Positions 1 through 13,200 of a stretch of DNA of 64,000 bases are shown one piece after another; within the stretch, counting starts at the first letter, position 1, and each line of letters starts with the position of its first letter. The stretch is taken from NCBI GenBank assembly GCA_903813345.2, contig CAIIXF020000001.1, positions 13,971,915 through 14,035,914 on the forward strand, read 5' to 3'. The position numbers and the translations under genes were made by a program. The DNA is from Owenia fusiformis (lineage: Eukaryota > Annelida > Polychaeta > Sabellida > Oweniidae). The notes beneath the pieces were generated by a model. That model made no database searches and was not told the origin of the DNA. It saw only the letters and a program-made list of their open reading frames with translations.

Positions 1-1003
1 CACATGTGTACCACTTTTCAGGGTCTCTTGACCAATTGATGAAATGTTAAATGAACCTCTGTAAGTAGAACACCTCCCAAGTGGAACACTAGAGGTACCA
101 ATGGTGTTCCACTTACACAGGTTTTACTGTATTACAAAGGATAGATTATGTTATGCTTTTACCCTTTTAGTGAGTTCAAGATGCAAATGGAAATAAGATA
201 TTTCAATGTTGTTAAGGGTAACTCAATATCACCTTGACTTGGTATGTTTAAAAATCACAACAAATGACTGGACGATCTTCCAATCTTGAGAGCCTATAAA
301 TAAAATGGAAATTAAAGGTAGAATCAGAAATCGAAGGGGGGCATCTGTCCCAAACATGGGGTCATATTCAAGTCATGTCTCTTTTCTTGAAGTTTTCAAG
401 AAAGTTACATGAAGTTCATACCTATTTCATTTGACTTTTTTTTGTAAATGTATTCAAGCCATATTTGTAATTCAACAACACCAATCTTCATGTTTATATC
501 AAAGTGCAATGTTGTACCTTGCTAATACAGCTTAAATTATATATCTTATTGTGACATATTATACATATACATAAATCTGTTTGGGTTGGTAGAAAACCAA
601 CCAGTTGGTGAATTCAAAATGTAGCTTGTTATCATTTTTCTTGTCTTAGAATTACATATTCTACCTTTAAAATGTTTAAGTCACTCCTGAAGGAGTATGA
701 CAAAACCCCTCCCACTCAATACATCTGTATAAACTAGGAAGACTGGGGCAAAAGGGTAGAGTCCACTATAAAGTAATGCTAACATCTAGTAACATCAAAC
801 AAAGCTGAATAGTAGCTACTTGCATTCCTAGACTCCAGCATCCCTTACTGAACTCAAATATCAAAATTTGCTTATCACATTGTCAAATATTGTAATGGCT
901 GACTTGCCTACCGAAAGAATAGTGCATTGGTCACCTGACTAGGCTGACTAGCTCACCGAATTATTAAAATCTCAAGTCGGGTTTTTACACCAGTTTGTAA
1001 TAT
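1..1003. other. Region downstream of MTCL, no gene seen
   Basis: AT-rich DNA beyond the last MTCL stop codon on the minus strand. Positions 22-132 carry a fragment of the dispersed repeat family that ends in CAGGTTTTACTGTA and contains GTGTTCCACTTA-like units. I see no credible coding exon on either strand. Some of it is probably MTCL 3' UTR, but I could not place a convincing polyadenylation signal. Confidence 0.6.
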
Positions 1004-1234
1004 TTAAACAGGTGTCTCGCTGAACTTCCTCTCTCGTGCTACAGGATATAGTCGATCATCGAATGATCGTCGGAGAGGGTCAGCATATGACCGTCTTAGT
1101 GACGTAGGGGTAACTATTGGAGTAGACTTCTCCATTGATGGATGTCGCCATCTTTGGGGTGATCTCCTAGTTGTAGGGCTATGTTGCTGCATAGATGGCG
1201 TGACCATTGTCGGAATTTGGAGACCTCTCATTCG
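1004..1234 (-). CDS. MTCL1: MTCL alternative last exon (long C-terminus)
   Basis: A polypyrimidine tract and TAG acceptor precede 1234. The frame joined from exon 23 (phase 0) stays open for 76 codons to a TAA at 1004-1006. The peptide is Arg/Ser/Pro-rich with repeated RRS motifs (TRRSPQRW, LRRSYADP, LRRSFDDR), which are basophilic-kinase-like sites. It would be used instead of the exon at 2270-2314, which carries its own stop. Which form is used is inference from the sequence. Confidence 0.7.
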   Translation of the reverse strand, partial: RMRGLQIPTMVTPSMQQHSPTTRRSPQRWRHPSMEKSTPIVTPTSLRRSYADPLRRSFDDRLYPVARERKFSETPV

Positions 1235-4200
1235 CTAAAAAAGAAATTACATTTTATATCATATTGACTGTAAAAACAAATACTACATAATTGGCCAGAG
1301 CATTTGTTTTTTGCAACATGTTAACTCAGATTAAACTGTCTCACTTAATTAAAAAACGACACCTTTTTCTAACTAACCCCAACATATTTTTGTTACCATA
1401 TGCATGCCCCACAATACAACAATGACTTTCACTATGTTCAACACAGAATGTGAATTTTTCCATCAAAATTCAAGCTTAGAATATGTTATTTTTTGGGAAG
1501 GATAGATCCCCTTTACTTAAAGGGCAGCCCCTAAGTACAAAATGAAAGATGAAAATAAATATTCTCAATTTTATGAGATATTATTATACTATGTATTCTG
1601 CACATTTTAATGAAACCTACCTACAAACTGAGGTATCAAAACAACATCCCAGACCAACTATTTGATGCATTAATATAAATTATAACAGAAATTATTATTA
1701 GGAAATTAAATCAAAATATTCATTTTCACTATGAACAATTAATTATCAAAAATAACCAACATTATTAACATTAACAGTACCATAAATGAAGGAAATCAAA
1801 TATTTTGTAGGGCTTCAAACATGCAGACATGCATTATATGTTGTTAGTATTCAACACTGTAACAATGTATTATAAGCTACATTTAAAATTTTTAACGTAA
1901 AATCGAAAATGTAGCAAGGGAATGGGCATTTAGATTTAAATGATATTATTATTCAATAACATTCAAAAGGGGCCAGGTCCTTCCTGATAGGGCCTAAGTC
2001 ACAACCACTTGCATCCATTATAGCATCCAGTATCATATATATTAATATGTCTGCAGAAAAGAAAAAACATCATCAGACACTCCAAGTTCAGGGAATGGGA
2101 ACACAAAATTAATCATAAGGCCGGAAGAGATAATTCAAATACAGCTGTCAGTGAAAATTCTGTTTTTCAAATTAGTTGTTATTTTTTGCCTTGGAGTGTC
2201 TTTTAGTCAGTAAAGGTTAGGCAGTAATTTGGGCTTCATTCTTATAAACTGGTCACCTCTTCCAGATCCTCATTTCCAGCGTGAGAAACGAGACTTTGTT
2301 CTTCCACGACGTTCCTGCAGAATTCAATATGATTTTACATAAGAGTTTCAAAACTCAAACACTACATAAAATATGCACATAAGCAACACCTGTGTATCTC
2401 AATTTTATTGTTATGTTATTAATTTCAGAATTACCTTTCCTAAATATGCCATACATTGTGAAACAGAATCATGGCTCTCAATTCTTGAATCATTAAAGTG
2501 CAATGAAAATTCTACAATTGCTTGTGCTGAGCTTTTAATAAGTGTTCTTATATCTACAACTGGATGGGTGGTTTTACAGTTCTAAAGTTAGGCTAATTAA
2601 TATGTGTGTAGACTTTGGAATGTGAAAATATTTGCATCTTACCGATTCGAACTCCCCATCTCTTGGACTTGTCGCTGAAGTAGCCCTTGAGAGACGTGAG
2701 GAGATACTACTCTCACTAGATTCACGTGTCACCGAGGGGGTTGTTGATGATGAAGATGGAGACAAAAGGGTCTGAGATGGGGTTGTGGGGGAAGGTTTCG
2801 GAGAGGGCTTTGCTTCTCGTGATAAGTCAGGTTTAGATCCCCGATCTTTTGATCGATCTCGGGATCGAGACCGATTTCTCCTCCCAGGGATTAGCTTAGC
2901 AATGTCCAAACTGAAAGATCTTCGGTAAGGCTTCTTTTTGGTCTTTGGTTCAGGTTCTGATGGCACTACTGGTGTTGGCTCTTGCGAAGTGGAGGGAGCA
3001 GCTGGAGCTACAAGACTAAGTCCTGCTTGCCCTATGGACTTTTCTGTATTGGAATTCTCAAGACTGGAAGACTTCTGAAATAGTTTACGTCTTGCTCTCA
3101 CTGACAAACCGAATACTGATGATTTGGATTCTTTCTCATCCTTGGAAGATTTAATTGATGTTTCCGAAGTGGATTGGCCCATAGCACCTTTAGCACTGTC
3201 CTCTGATTGTCTGTCAGAGTCATCTGGCTTCATATAGTCAATGTCCTTAACACTAGTCCGTTCACGTTTTGATTTGGAACCACGCCTATCAGGCAAAGAC
3301 ATAAACCAATCACTCTTATTATAATCATCATAGAAAACCTGTCTTTGAGATCTCGGTGATGATTTCTGATGATCAGAATGTTCAACAGTAAGAGTATCAG
3401 TTTTACTTCTGCCATAACGTTTTTGTACTCTGGGTTTGGAAGTATCAGATCCACCAGATGGGGTGGGCGAATGGTCCATTATAGTGCTCCCAGGAATCAC
3501 TGGGCTCTCATCACCTCTCTCATCAAGAGAGGCACTTTTCTGAAGCATTGGTCTATCCTTAGTAAAGTACTGAATTTGTTCATGTTTAAGTTTATCATAC
3601 AAATGTGACACATTCTCTGATGTAAGAACATCAGCTTGATAACGATCCTTAATTTCTTCATAACGTGTTGGGGTACTAGGGACTGACCCTGACCTAGAGC
3701 CACTGGGGCGGATGAGGAATCCTCTTGGTGGGTCAGGATAGTTTGTCACTTTCTTAACAGGGGACAATGGACCCCTTTTCCTGTCAGGTGACCCAGTCCG
3801 TGATCCTGTTGCACTCTGGGTACCAGATGTATAAGCGCCATAGCGGGAAGTTGGTCGACTGCGGATTGGTCTAGAAGATGTTAAGCCATATGATGATGGG
3901 ATTTCTTCCACCTCGAATGACGTTCTCTCTGTGTCAGAGATTAATGTGCTTATATCTGTGGGTGGGGTCTGCTGATATAGCGCTTGGTTGCTCATGTCCA
4001 GCTCAGATGATGATAAAGTCCTGCAATAAAACATTGTTTGTTTGTTATACCAATGACTCAAGATCACGTTCAGGGAGAGATTGTAGGCTCAGTTTTGAAA
4101 CCATTGAGACAATCATTGGTTGATACCAGTTTTTGGATGGAATATAATCACTACTGAAATGAAACTAGTTTCGACTGTAAAATTATAATGGAAATCATAA

Positions 4201-7200
4201 ATCCAGATTGTACAGTAATGAAATCAATCTTATTCTGTTTTACTAACCTTCGTAGTGGTAATGGTTCACCATTTTCTAGTTTCTGTTTGTAATCACTTAG
4301 GTCATCTGTGACTCTCTCTATTTGATTCAGGGCCTATAACAACAAACACAACATTTTAAATAGTACAGGTAGAATTGCCCTCGCCTCCACCAAACTCATT
4401 AACAATTGGTATGTTGATGAATAGATTCATCACATGATGATACCCGTAACCCATTTTAAGTTGTGTATCCTTGTATCATGCACACTCAACACAAAGTGAA
4501 GATTTTCTTCTCAGAAGTCATGCATTATTTAAACAAATTGATATATTGTAATATGGTGACAGAATAAATGGCAAGAATAAAACTTTCAATATTTCAATCA
4601 ATCCACAGTCAGATTGCATCCTTGTTAATTGTATATAAGAAAAAGGAAATAAGCACAAATTGAAACACACTCAGGTGTGTATAAATTGTATACTGTGAAT
4701 AGTACATGTGCTAATTTTCATAAAATGACATAAATGCTCCACAATATAGGTTTCCAATACAGGACCCTGTATATAAAATGATTTAAATTGATATCCTCTT
4801 TTTCAATATGGACATGCAGGACATTCCTTATTTTATTTTGATTAAATGTGTATTTTCAATCAAATGAAAACCATGTGATCATCACTGATTTCCAACTTGA
4901 TTGAAATACACAACGGCAGAATACCTACATCTATGGTATTATGGTATTCTATCTACTACAAAGGGAGAACAAAAGTTTGAGTTGATAAAAGAGGAAGGAA
5001 GCTATAAGTAAAGTAGATAATCTTTTACACCCAAGGTTCATATCATTAATTAGCCTTAGTTGTAAACCTGCATAAAGAAAGAAATAGTTGATATCTAAGA
5101 GGGTCTAAAAAGAATCCCGATACAGTGATAGATTCAGTGGTAAAATAAAGTAGGCACAATTTGCTATGGAAGCTTTTCAAGCATTCAGGTATAAAAATTC
5201 TTATATACATGAATGTACATATATACATACATATACTGCAATATTGGCTTTCATAGCTAAACAATTTTGCATAAGGATTTACATGTATTGAAGAATTAAA
5301 CAGAAAGGCACCACAGTGATATAAAGAAAAAGTGGGTATTAAAACATAGATGCTTATGTATAATTCCATACCTGACCAACTCTGGATGCCAAGCGCTGAA
5401 AAGTTACATAAAAATAAATAAAACATAGCAAATCATAATTTGCATTTATCGAAATGGACATGAACCATTTCACAAAGCAATTGTATTACAAACAGTTGAG
5501 TAAATGTTATACTCAAACAAAAGAGACATGAATCGCCACATACACTGTAACACACTGACTTACATTAAACATTTAACTCAACTTACGTCATCAAGAGTTT
5601 TTGCCAGTTCCATTTCTTCCCTGTTGTTTCTGTCCCTGGGGGGTATATAGAGAGACAGACCAGGCCTGGACTTGCTGGGGGAGGCTTGGGAGGTGGAGTA
5701 GTGCTCAGATTTAGTCATTTCTTCAATTACAGGAGTTATAGTCTTCAGCTTTTGCAACTGAAAAATACATACATGACCTGTCATGAAAAAACATTTGAAA
5801 TACAAAGCAATATTCACAACCCTTTAAAACAATTTGAAACATGTTTGAAACTGACCTATTTTTATGTAAACTCTATTTTAAACAAATGGATAAACTACAA
5901 ATGGAACTGTTTGTTCTGATTTCATGTTTCTTTAAGTTTACTCTTTGTTTGTGCTATGTTTTCAAATTGAGCACAAAGGCCAAGATTTGCATTTGTTTGT
6001 GCCTAGTTATAATGAATTATGTAATAAACAACACTTGTATGCAGATTTTGAATCATCATCTTTACAGTAGCTAAACCTTATACAATATACTGTATAGGAT
6101 ACGTATACAATATACTACCTCTAGGATAAGATCATCTATCTTTCTTTTGTCAGACTGCTGGACCTTCTTGCTGTTATCTATACTTTGTCTCAGTTCTTTC
6201 CTCTCTCTTTCCCACTCCATACGCTCAGATTTAACGTTATTCTGGGCAGACTCAAGTTTCTTCTGTAGACTCGTGATTTGTCTGACTTTCTCTTCAACCT
6301 AATTCATTTAGAAGACAATAAAGATTTTTGCAATTCATGTATTGGTATCCACAATTTATTAGATGATTCATATTAACTACAAGTTTCTCAATCAGTATTT
6401 TACAGATATAGATATGTGAGACCATGAAATCGTTATGCCAAACGTCTTTTACATCACAGTTCAATAGCCATTTGTAAATATTTAATAAAAATCATTATTG
6501 GTGTTTATGAATTATAGGGAAACCTTGTAGCATGACCCGAGTTTATCACATGTTCTTCACATTATTTTGTCTTGATCATTGATTGCTCACCTCAGCATTT
6601 TTATCCATCATTTTCTTCCTCTCATTCTCCCACTGTCGTTCCTTTGATTCTAACTTGCCCAAAATTTCTCTTTTGTCCAACTCCCTAGACCTCTCACTTT
6701 TCTGAAGCTGTTTCTCCAGGTCTACAGCATGGCTGTGGGACTTATCAAGTAGTTTCTTTATTTCAGTGTGCTCTTTCTCCTCTCGACTTTCGAATCTAAC
6801 ACGCTTTGGAACAGTTCCTTTCTGGTTCTTTAGTTGTTCCTCCAACTGGAAAGTTAAACCAGACATTTTTTCACCTATTGTCTTATTCAGTAAGAAAATT
6901 GTCATTATGAGAAGTCATCATGATGTTATTATTAAATATATATGAAGGCTACAAAGGCTGTGAATGAAGGGGACAGATCAAGAAAATGCTAAAACAAAAG
7001 CTTATGTTAAAATCAATTGTACATGTGATGTACTCATTTGTTTCATAGAATCCTAATCATTAATCAGGTCATCTATACAGGGAAAAACTGCCTTACTTGA
7101 TCTATTTTATCCTGCATATTGACCCTCTGTATTTCCCATGCTGTCTTCTCTGTTGTTAGCTTATTATCCACTTCTTTCCTCTGTCTTTCCTCCCTGGACA

Positions 7201-10200
7201 CAAGTTCCTGTAGTTCCTGAATCTTCTTCTCAAGCTCTTTCACACTCCTCTTCTTCTCTTCCATCTGTCAATGAAGAGTAATTAATGATGAAGCTTACAT
7301 TAGTGGCCACATTTCTAATGATAACAATTAATATATATCAGTACACATATCAATTGCAATATTAAGATGTTGCCCAATACAATATTGAAGAACCTTTTGC
7401 AAGAATTTCACCTTAGTTCAGTCTTTGAATAAAATAATTGTCAAGTGTACAACATTTTACATTTAGTTACAAATATTGTGTAACATAAATCAGAGAAATA
7501 AACCCGACATAAAACAGAGAAGTTTCAAGACACATTTGTTTGATTGAATAACAGTTCACTTCACCTCTTTAGTAGCTGAAATAACTCTACGGTGCTCTCT
7601 CTCCCAGTTGTCTGTTTGTGTATCATGCTTGGTTTTAATTTCATCAAAATTCCTCTGTGCTGTTCTTAACTGGTCTCTTTGTGTGTCATTCTGCTTCCTC
7701 AGACTCGTTGTCTCACCTGAAAATAGCAATCAGTTGTTAAGAATGAGGGTTCATATTGGTTAATTAATAGTTTGAAAGAGGCTGTTGAGTTGGACCCACC
7801 AATCACCTGGGGAACCTCTGAACCCAACCCCAAAGGCCTAGTGGGGGACTCAGACTATCAATCAAATGCTAACATAGAGGCTGCTTTTAAGTTACCGTTT
7901 TTGCATCTTTATACACTTTTATCTATGGTAACGCTAACTTGCCATGCATGTAATTATAATATGATCTATTATAGAGATGTATATCTATTTTAGATAATAA
8001 GTTATCTTTTTCTAGATTTGAATTGCTTATTTACATCATCAATACAGATATACATCTGATGTTGAACATATACAAATTTAATGCATTCAATTTTGTTTCA
8101 TATTCACCTTCCAAAATCTCAATTTCTTGTTCCAGAGTTCTCATCTTTGATGCATATTTAAGTTGGATCGCTTTAGTTTCTGCCTTCAACAGTTTCTCTT
8201 CTCTAATGACTCTATCAAGCAGATCCTTCTTTTCCTTATGCCAGCGTTGTTCTGCTAGCCTCATTTGCTCCTTTGTGACATCAGAGCCCTTACTTGCTGC
8301 AGCCAAGGCATCATTGTTTTTGGATATCTGGAATGAATGTTATCATCAGATATATCTATGAATATGTAACGTTTAAGTACTAATGGAAAAATGGTTACAG
8401 AATACAGCAAGAGAAAGAAAACATCTAAGAGTAACAAGTCATAAGGAAATTAAATTCCAATTATCACAAATAAAGTATGCTTGAAATATTTTAGTTGATG
8501 AATTCAACATTATTAAAAGAAGTAAGCAGTGCGAAATGTTAAAAAGTTGAACAGCTAGTTTTCAAAGTTGGTATTTTGAATTGTTTTTTATTATTCTATT
8601 TTGATTTGAATTTTATACTTTTTTAAATGTTGTCATTTAAACATTTTTATTTTAGAAATGAATGTAATACCCTACCGAGCTCTTGAGCTTTTCAATATCC
8701 TTCTGAAGCATCTTAATGATGGACATATTATCTTCTACAAGTTTGGTCTTGTCTTCAATTACTTTCTTCAACTCATTTCTCTCATTATTCCAGTTCTTGT
8801 TGCTTTCTTTCATCTCATCACCAAGTTTCCTCAGATCCTCTTCCAGCTTGTGTTTTTCATCCATTAGGTCTCGCTTTTCCTTACTGAGTGTTTCAATAGC
8901 TTGACTTTGGCGAAATTTAGTGTAAAGTTCAGTTGAGCGAACCTTTTCTTCCAGTTGTTTGATCATGTTATCCTTGTTAGACTTTTCCCTTTCAAATTTC
9001 TTTTCCTTTGCCTTAAGACTCTCATTGACACTAGCTAGTTCTGATCGTGCAGTCTCTCGTTGCTCTTGAAGCTGTTGAACATTGCTTTCTAATCTTACTT
9101 TGTCAGATTTTAATAGTTCTATTTCCTTTTGAAGTTTTTGAGAGCTGTCTTTATTTGTTTTTTCATATGCTGAAAACCGTTCATGCATACTCTTCAATTC
9201 TTGGTTTTTCACTTCAATGTGATCTTGTAGTGTCCTAATATCATTTTCCTTGTGATTGAGTCTCTCAATTGTCTCTTTAAGAGTATTGTCCATAATAATT
9301 ACTTTGCTTTCTTCTTTTCTTAATTTTTCCATAATTTTAGTATTGTGATCTTCCTTTTCTCGAAGTTTGTCATCACGAGATCTAATGGTATCCTTCAGAG
9401 TTTTCATTTCATCAGTTTTTAGTTTTAACATGGAGTCTTTTTCTTTTAGTTGATCTGCACTGCGTCTGGTTTCATTTTCTCTTTGTTTCAATAAATGTTC
9501 ATTTTCTTTAATGATTTTATTTTTCTCATCAACAATACTGTCCTTTTCTTTTAAAATATCTAAGTTCTTTCGCAACAATTCTTCTTTCTCTTTGACCATT
9601 GTATCCTTGCTTTTAATACTTAATTCTAGTTGTTCTATTTTGGTTTTGTATGATTGCTGATTTTCGCTCAGTCTTGATTTTTCATCTTTCCATTGTTTCT
9701 CCTTACTAGCCCAAGTGTCTTTCTCCTGAAAGTTATTTTATAGAATTTATTAGAAGCTTCTGATTATTTAATCATTCTAATTTATTAATCCATACATTAA
9801 AGTACTAAACATTCCTATCATAAAAATATATTGTTTCGTTTTGTATACCTGATGAAAATTATTTATATATTCATGGTTCGATGCACTTCAGAATATGAAC
9901 ATGCTTTAAATCTACACTTCAAGAAGAGTACAACTTGTAACTAAACTCAAACATATCAAATTCCATTCACATTGCATAATAGGTCTTTAGACCAAGAAAT
10001 ATATGTAACCGGTCTTTCTATGAGTATGTACATGTAATTTATGACTTTTACCTCTTTGAGTTTCAATTTCAAGTCCTCTACTTCATGTTTGTGTTTGGAG
10101 CAATCTTCTTTTAGTTGTCTTGATTCCTTTTCAAGTAGTTCCTTGGTCCTTGTTTCAGCCTGGAGTAGAAATAATGGGAAAATGTGAGATAAGATTTCTT

Positions 10201-13200
10201 TCAATAAGTCAAGTCCATGTTCAGTGGAAACTGTGATTTCTAACAATTCACGAAATACAGTGCATTGACCTAGTAATTAGAATAAGTAAAAAACCTGTAC
10301 ATACTGAACATTTTTTTGCTGAGAAAAAACGTTCAGTATTGGTAGATGTTCACTACAGAGAGTGTACTTTATACAGAAGTCAGTAAAGTATGTGCGGAGG
10401 AAGGGTGTCCACTAGAGACAGTTGTTCAATAGAGAGGTGTTCACTAAGACTGGTTTTACTGTATATGATATTATTATTAATTATCGATTCATCTTTGGAA
10501 CAATGAACTAAGTTGCTTTTTGTGTATCAATGTTTTTTGCTAGATTTTCTGTTTCTAATATTCAATTTACGAGTTGACCAAATACCATTCATTAACTCAC
10601 TTGGGTTCGTTCATATCCACTCTTCCATTTGTGCTGAGCCTTCTGAAGCTGAGCATTGAGGGCCTCTACATTGGCTTTGTAGTCTTCCAGCTTCTGGTTC
10701 AGCTCTTGTTTCTCTCTCTGCCAAGCCTGACTTCCAGCTAGAGTGCTCTCTGCTTTCTCTTTACTCTTACTCCTCTCATTGTCCAGCTGTAACATCAGAG
10801 TTAAGTAAGCTCTAATCGGTTTTAATTGGGTTAGTTCAATAAGTATTTCTTTTATTAATAAAATCTTTCGCTATCATGGTCTCATTCTTTTGGTTAGAAA
10901 TTAGTTCATCATATTTTATTTAATCACTTTTCATATGATTTGAGAATTCTAATGTCATAAGGAATGATATTGAAGTCATTGTTCTTTTACTGTTGCCTGA
11001 TCAACATAACAATCAAGCATACCACTCTGTATCACATCCCATTGATAACATTACACAAACCCCTTATTAAACACAAAATCCTTATTAAACTTACATCATT
11101 CTTTACACTTTCCAGCTCCTGTTTAAGTGAGTCTTGGTCCCCAACCTGTTTGGACAGTTCATGTTGTAAGCTTTGGTTCTGCTCATTCACTTCATCAAGC
11201 CTTGTGTGGCATAGAAGCACCTATGAGGCATACAACTTATAATCAGACTTATTCAATATTGGCATATTTGCCAGTACAGTAAAACTAGTGTGGCATTATG
11301 TGTAAACCCATAATTACCCTCCATAAAAGTTGTACTTTAAGAAATAAGTGAAATCATCTCTTCCCTATAATCACACTACTATACCTAACACCTAGAAATG
11401 CATAAGATACTTTGTTTGTCTAATTGAATTGTTTAATATATTTTTGAAAATGCCTTACTGGCATCTAACTTTCAACCGATAAACCATTCATAAGGAACAG
11501 ACAAATAAAAACAAATACATAATCATTACTAATAAGCCAAATGAGTTGCTCATGAACACCAAATGCAAGGTATAGTAGAGTGATAATATACTGACTATAT
11601 TATACACCCCGGTTACTTCACTCACCCCAATTATGTAAACTAGATTATATTACTAACATAAATCAGAATTGCCTGATGGATAGAACAGCTAAAATGCATG
11701 AGTTGAGTGACTGCAGAACATGGATATACATTGCCCCTTGAGTACTTCACAAATAGACTTTGGTATCGAATCTTGATCCAAATGGGTGAACATGTTATTT
11801 ATTGGATTCTGATATTACTGATAAGATATAGATCCGTGTTCTCAAGAGATTTGAATAAATCCGTGCAACTGTCATTATTTTACCACTAACTATAAAGTAA
11901 AATCATTTAAAGTTATTATGTAAAAAAATTAACTGAAATAGCAGACTGTTGACTTGAATTGTATTTAAAGTCAAAGGACAAAGATCATCAAAATAAAAGA
12001 TTAAATAAAATATCATTCAATATCATTCGAGTTGTATCGAGTTGTTTTGGACTGTCAAATTGCGTCCCCTGAAACTCCTATCACATTATGACGTACCTCA
12101 TCAGAAAGAAGCTCCTTCTCCCTATAGAGAAGACTGATATCATCACGTATGTCAGACCTTGGACTGTCCCTCAGTTCCATACGTTTCTCAGCGGCTCTGC
12201 TCCGTTGTCTCTCTTCGGCTAGTAGACGTTCTAATGATGTTATTCTCTTCATGAAGTGTTCCTGAAGTAAGACCCGAATAAAAATTGTAAAATGTTTATA
12301 AAATTAATTCATTGGATATCCTTTCACGATTGTCATTTTCTTATTTAACTGGCGTTAACATTTTCCATTTTTGGTGTAATTGTTTATCCTTTCATTAATC
12401 TATATTTCTGACAATCAAATATCACAAGATATAAATATATTTTGATAGTTGTGGTAGATGCACCAATTTGAGAGTTCCATCTTTAAAACGTAATATATAA
12501 TTTAAATAAAACTTCAATTATAGTTTTGGAGCAGACGCCTTTATAACTGATTGAGCTGGTTGAAATCCGTATTACGAATTCGAAGCATGTCGGGGAACTC
12601 GAGTCTTATTTTTTCCATTTGCTCTAGATTGCAATTTATTAGATAATGGCTTTCACCCGCAATTACATTCATCCCATTCCGGGAACAATCAACACTGCAA
12701 CGTTAGGAAATGTGTTGTAATTTATTAAGAAACAAATTTACCCAATCCTCGTCAAACTTCCTAATCCGTTCGTCAATCGTAACGTCTTTATTTAATTTCA
12801 ACGCATTCAAACTTAAACTTTTGTTCATGGTGTCTTAGATTCATCATTTCAATTTGAAATTAAAACAATTATGGTATTTTCCTATCATGTCACGATGATC
12901 CGAATCATATCCAAATCGCAATCACCTCCAAATCCCAATCAATTTATTTTGATATCTAGATCGCCATATCTCTCAATTGGTAATGAAATACTCTGCGATA
13001 GAATGTTTTATATAATACTGAGGTTGGCTTAATCATACTGAGGTTCAATCCTTTTGTTTCATCTCAAGGCAGATTCTTAACTCATAAAAACTGATCAATT
13101 TTACACTAATATTGTTTTATCGGTTTAGCAGAAACGCCATCATCATTGCGTTTATGACTGCAAATGAACCGTTCGACTTTTATTGATGGCTGTATTTCTC

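Noticed and set aside
3230-3703. Short open frames overlapping MTCL exon 23 in other frames
   Set aside because: Shadows of a long, family-supported exon.
5046-5426. 126-codon open frame, minus strand
   Set aside because: Covers the microexon by chance in another context; Phe/Cys/Tyr-rich translation typical of AT-rich non-coding DNA.
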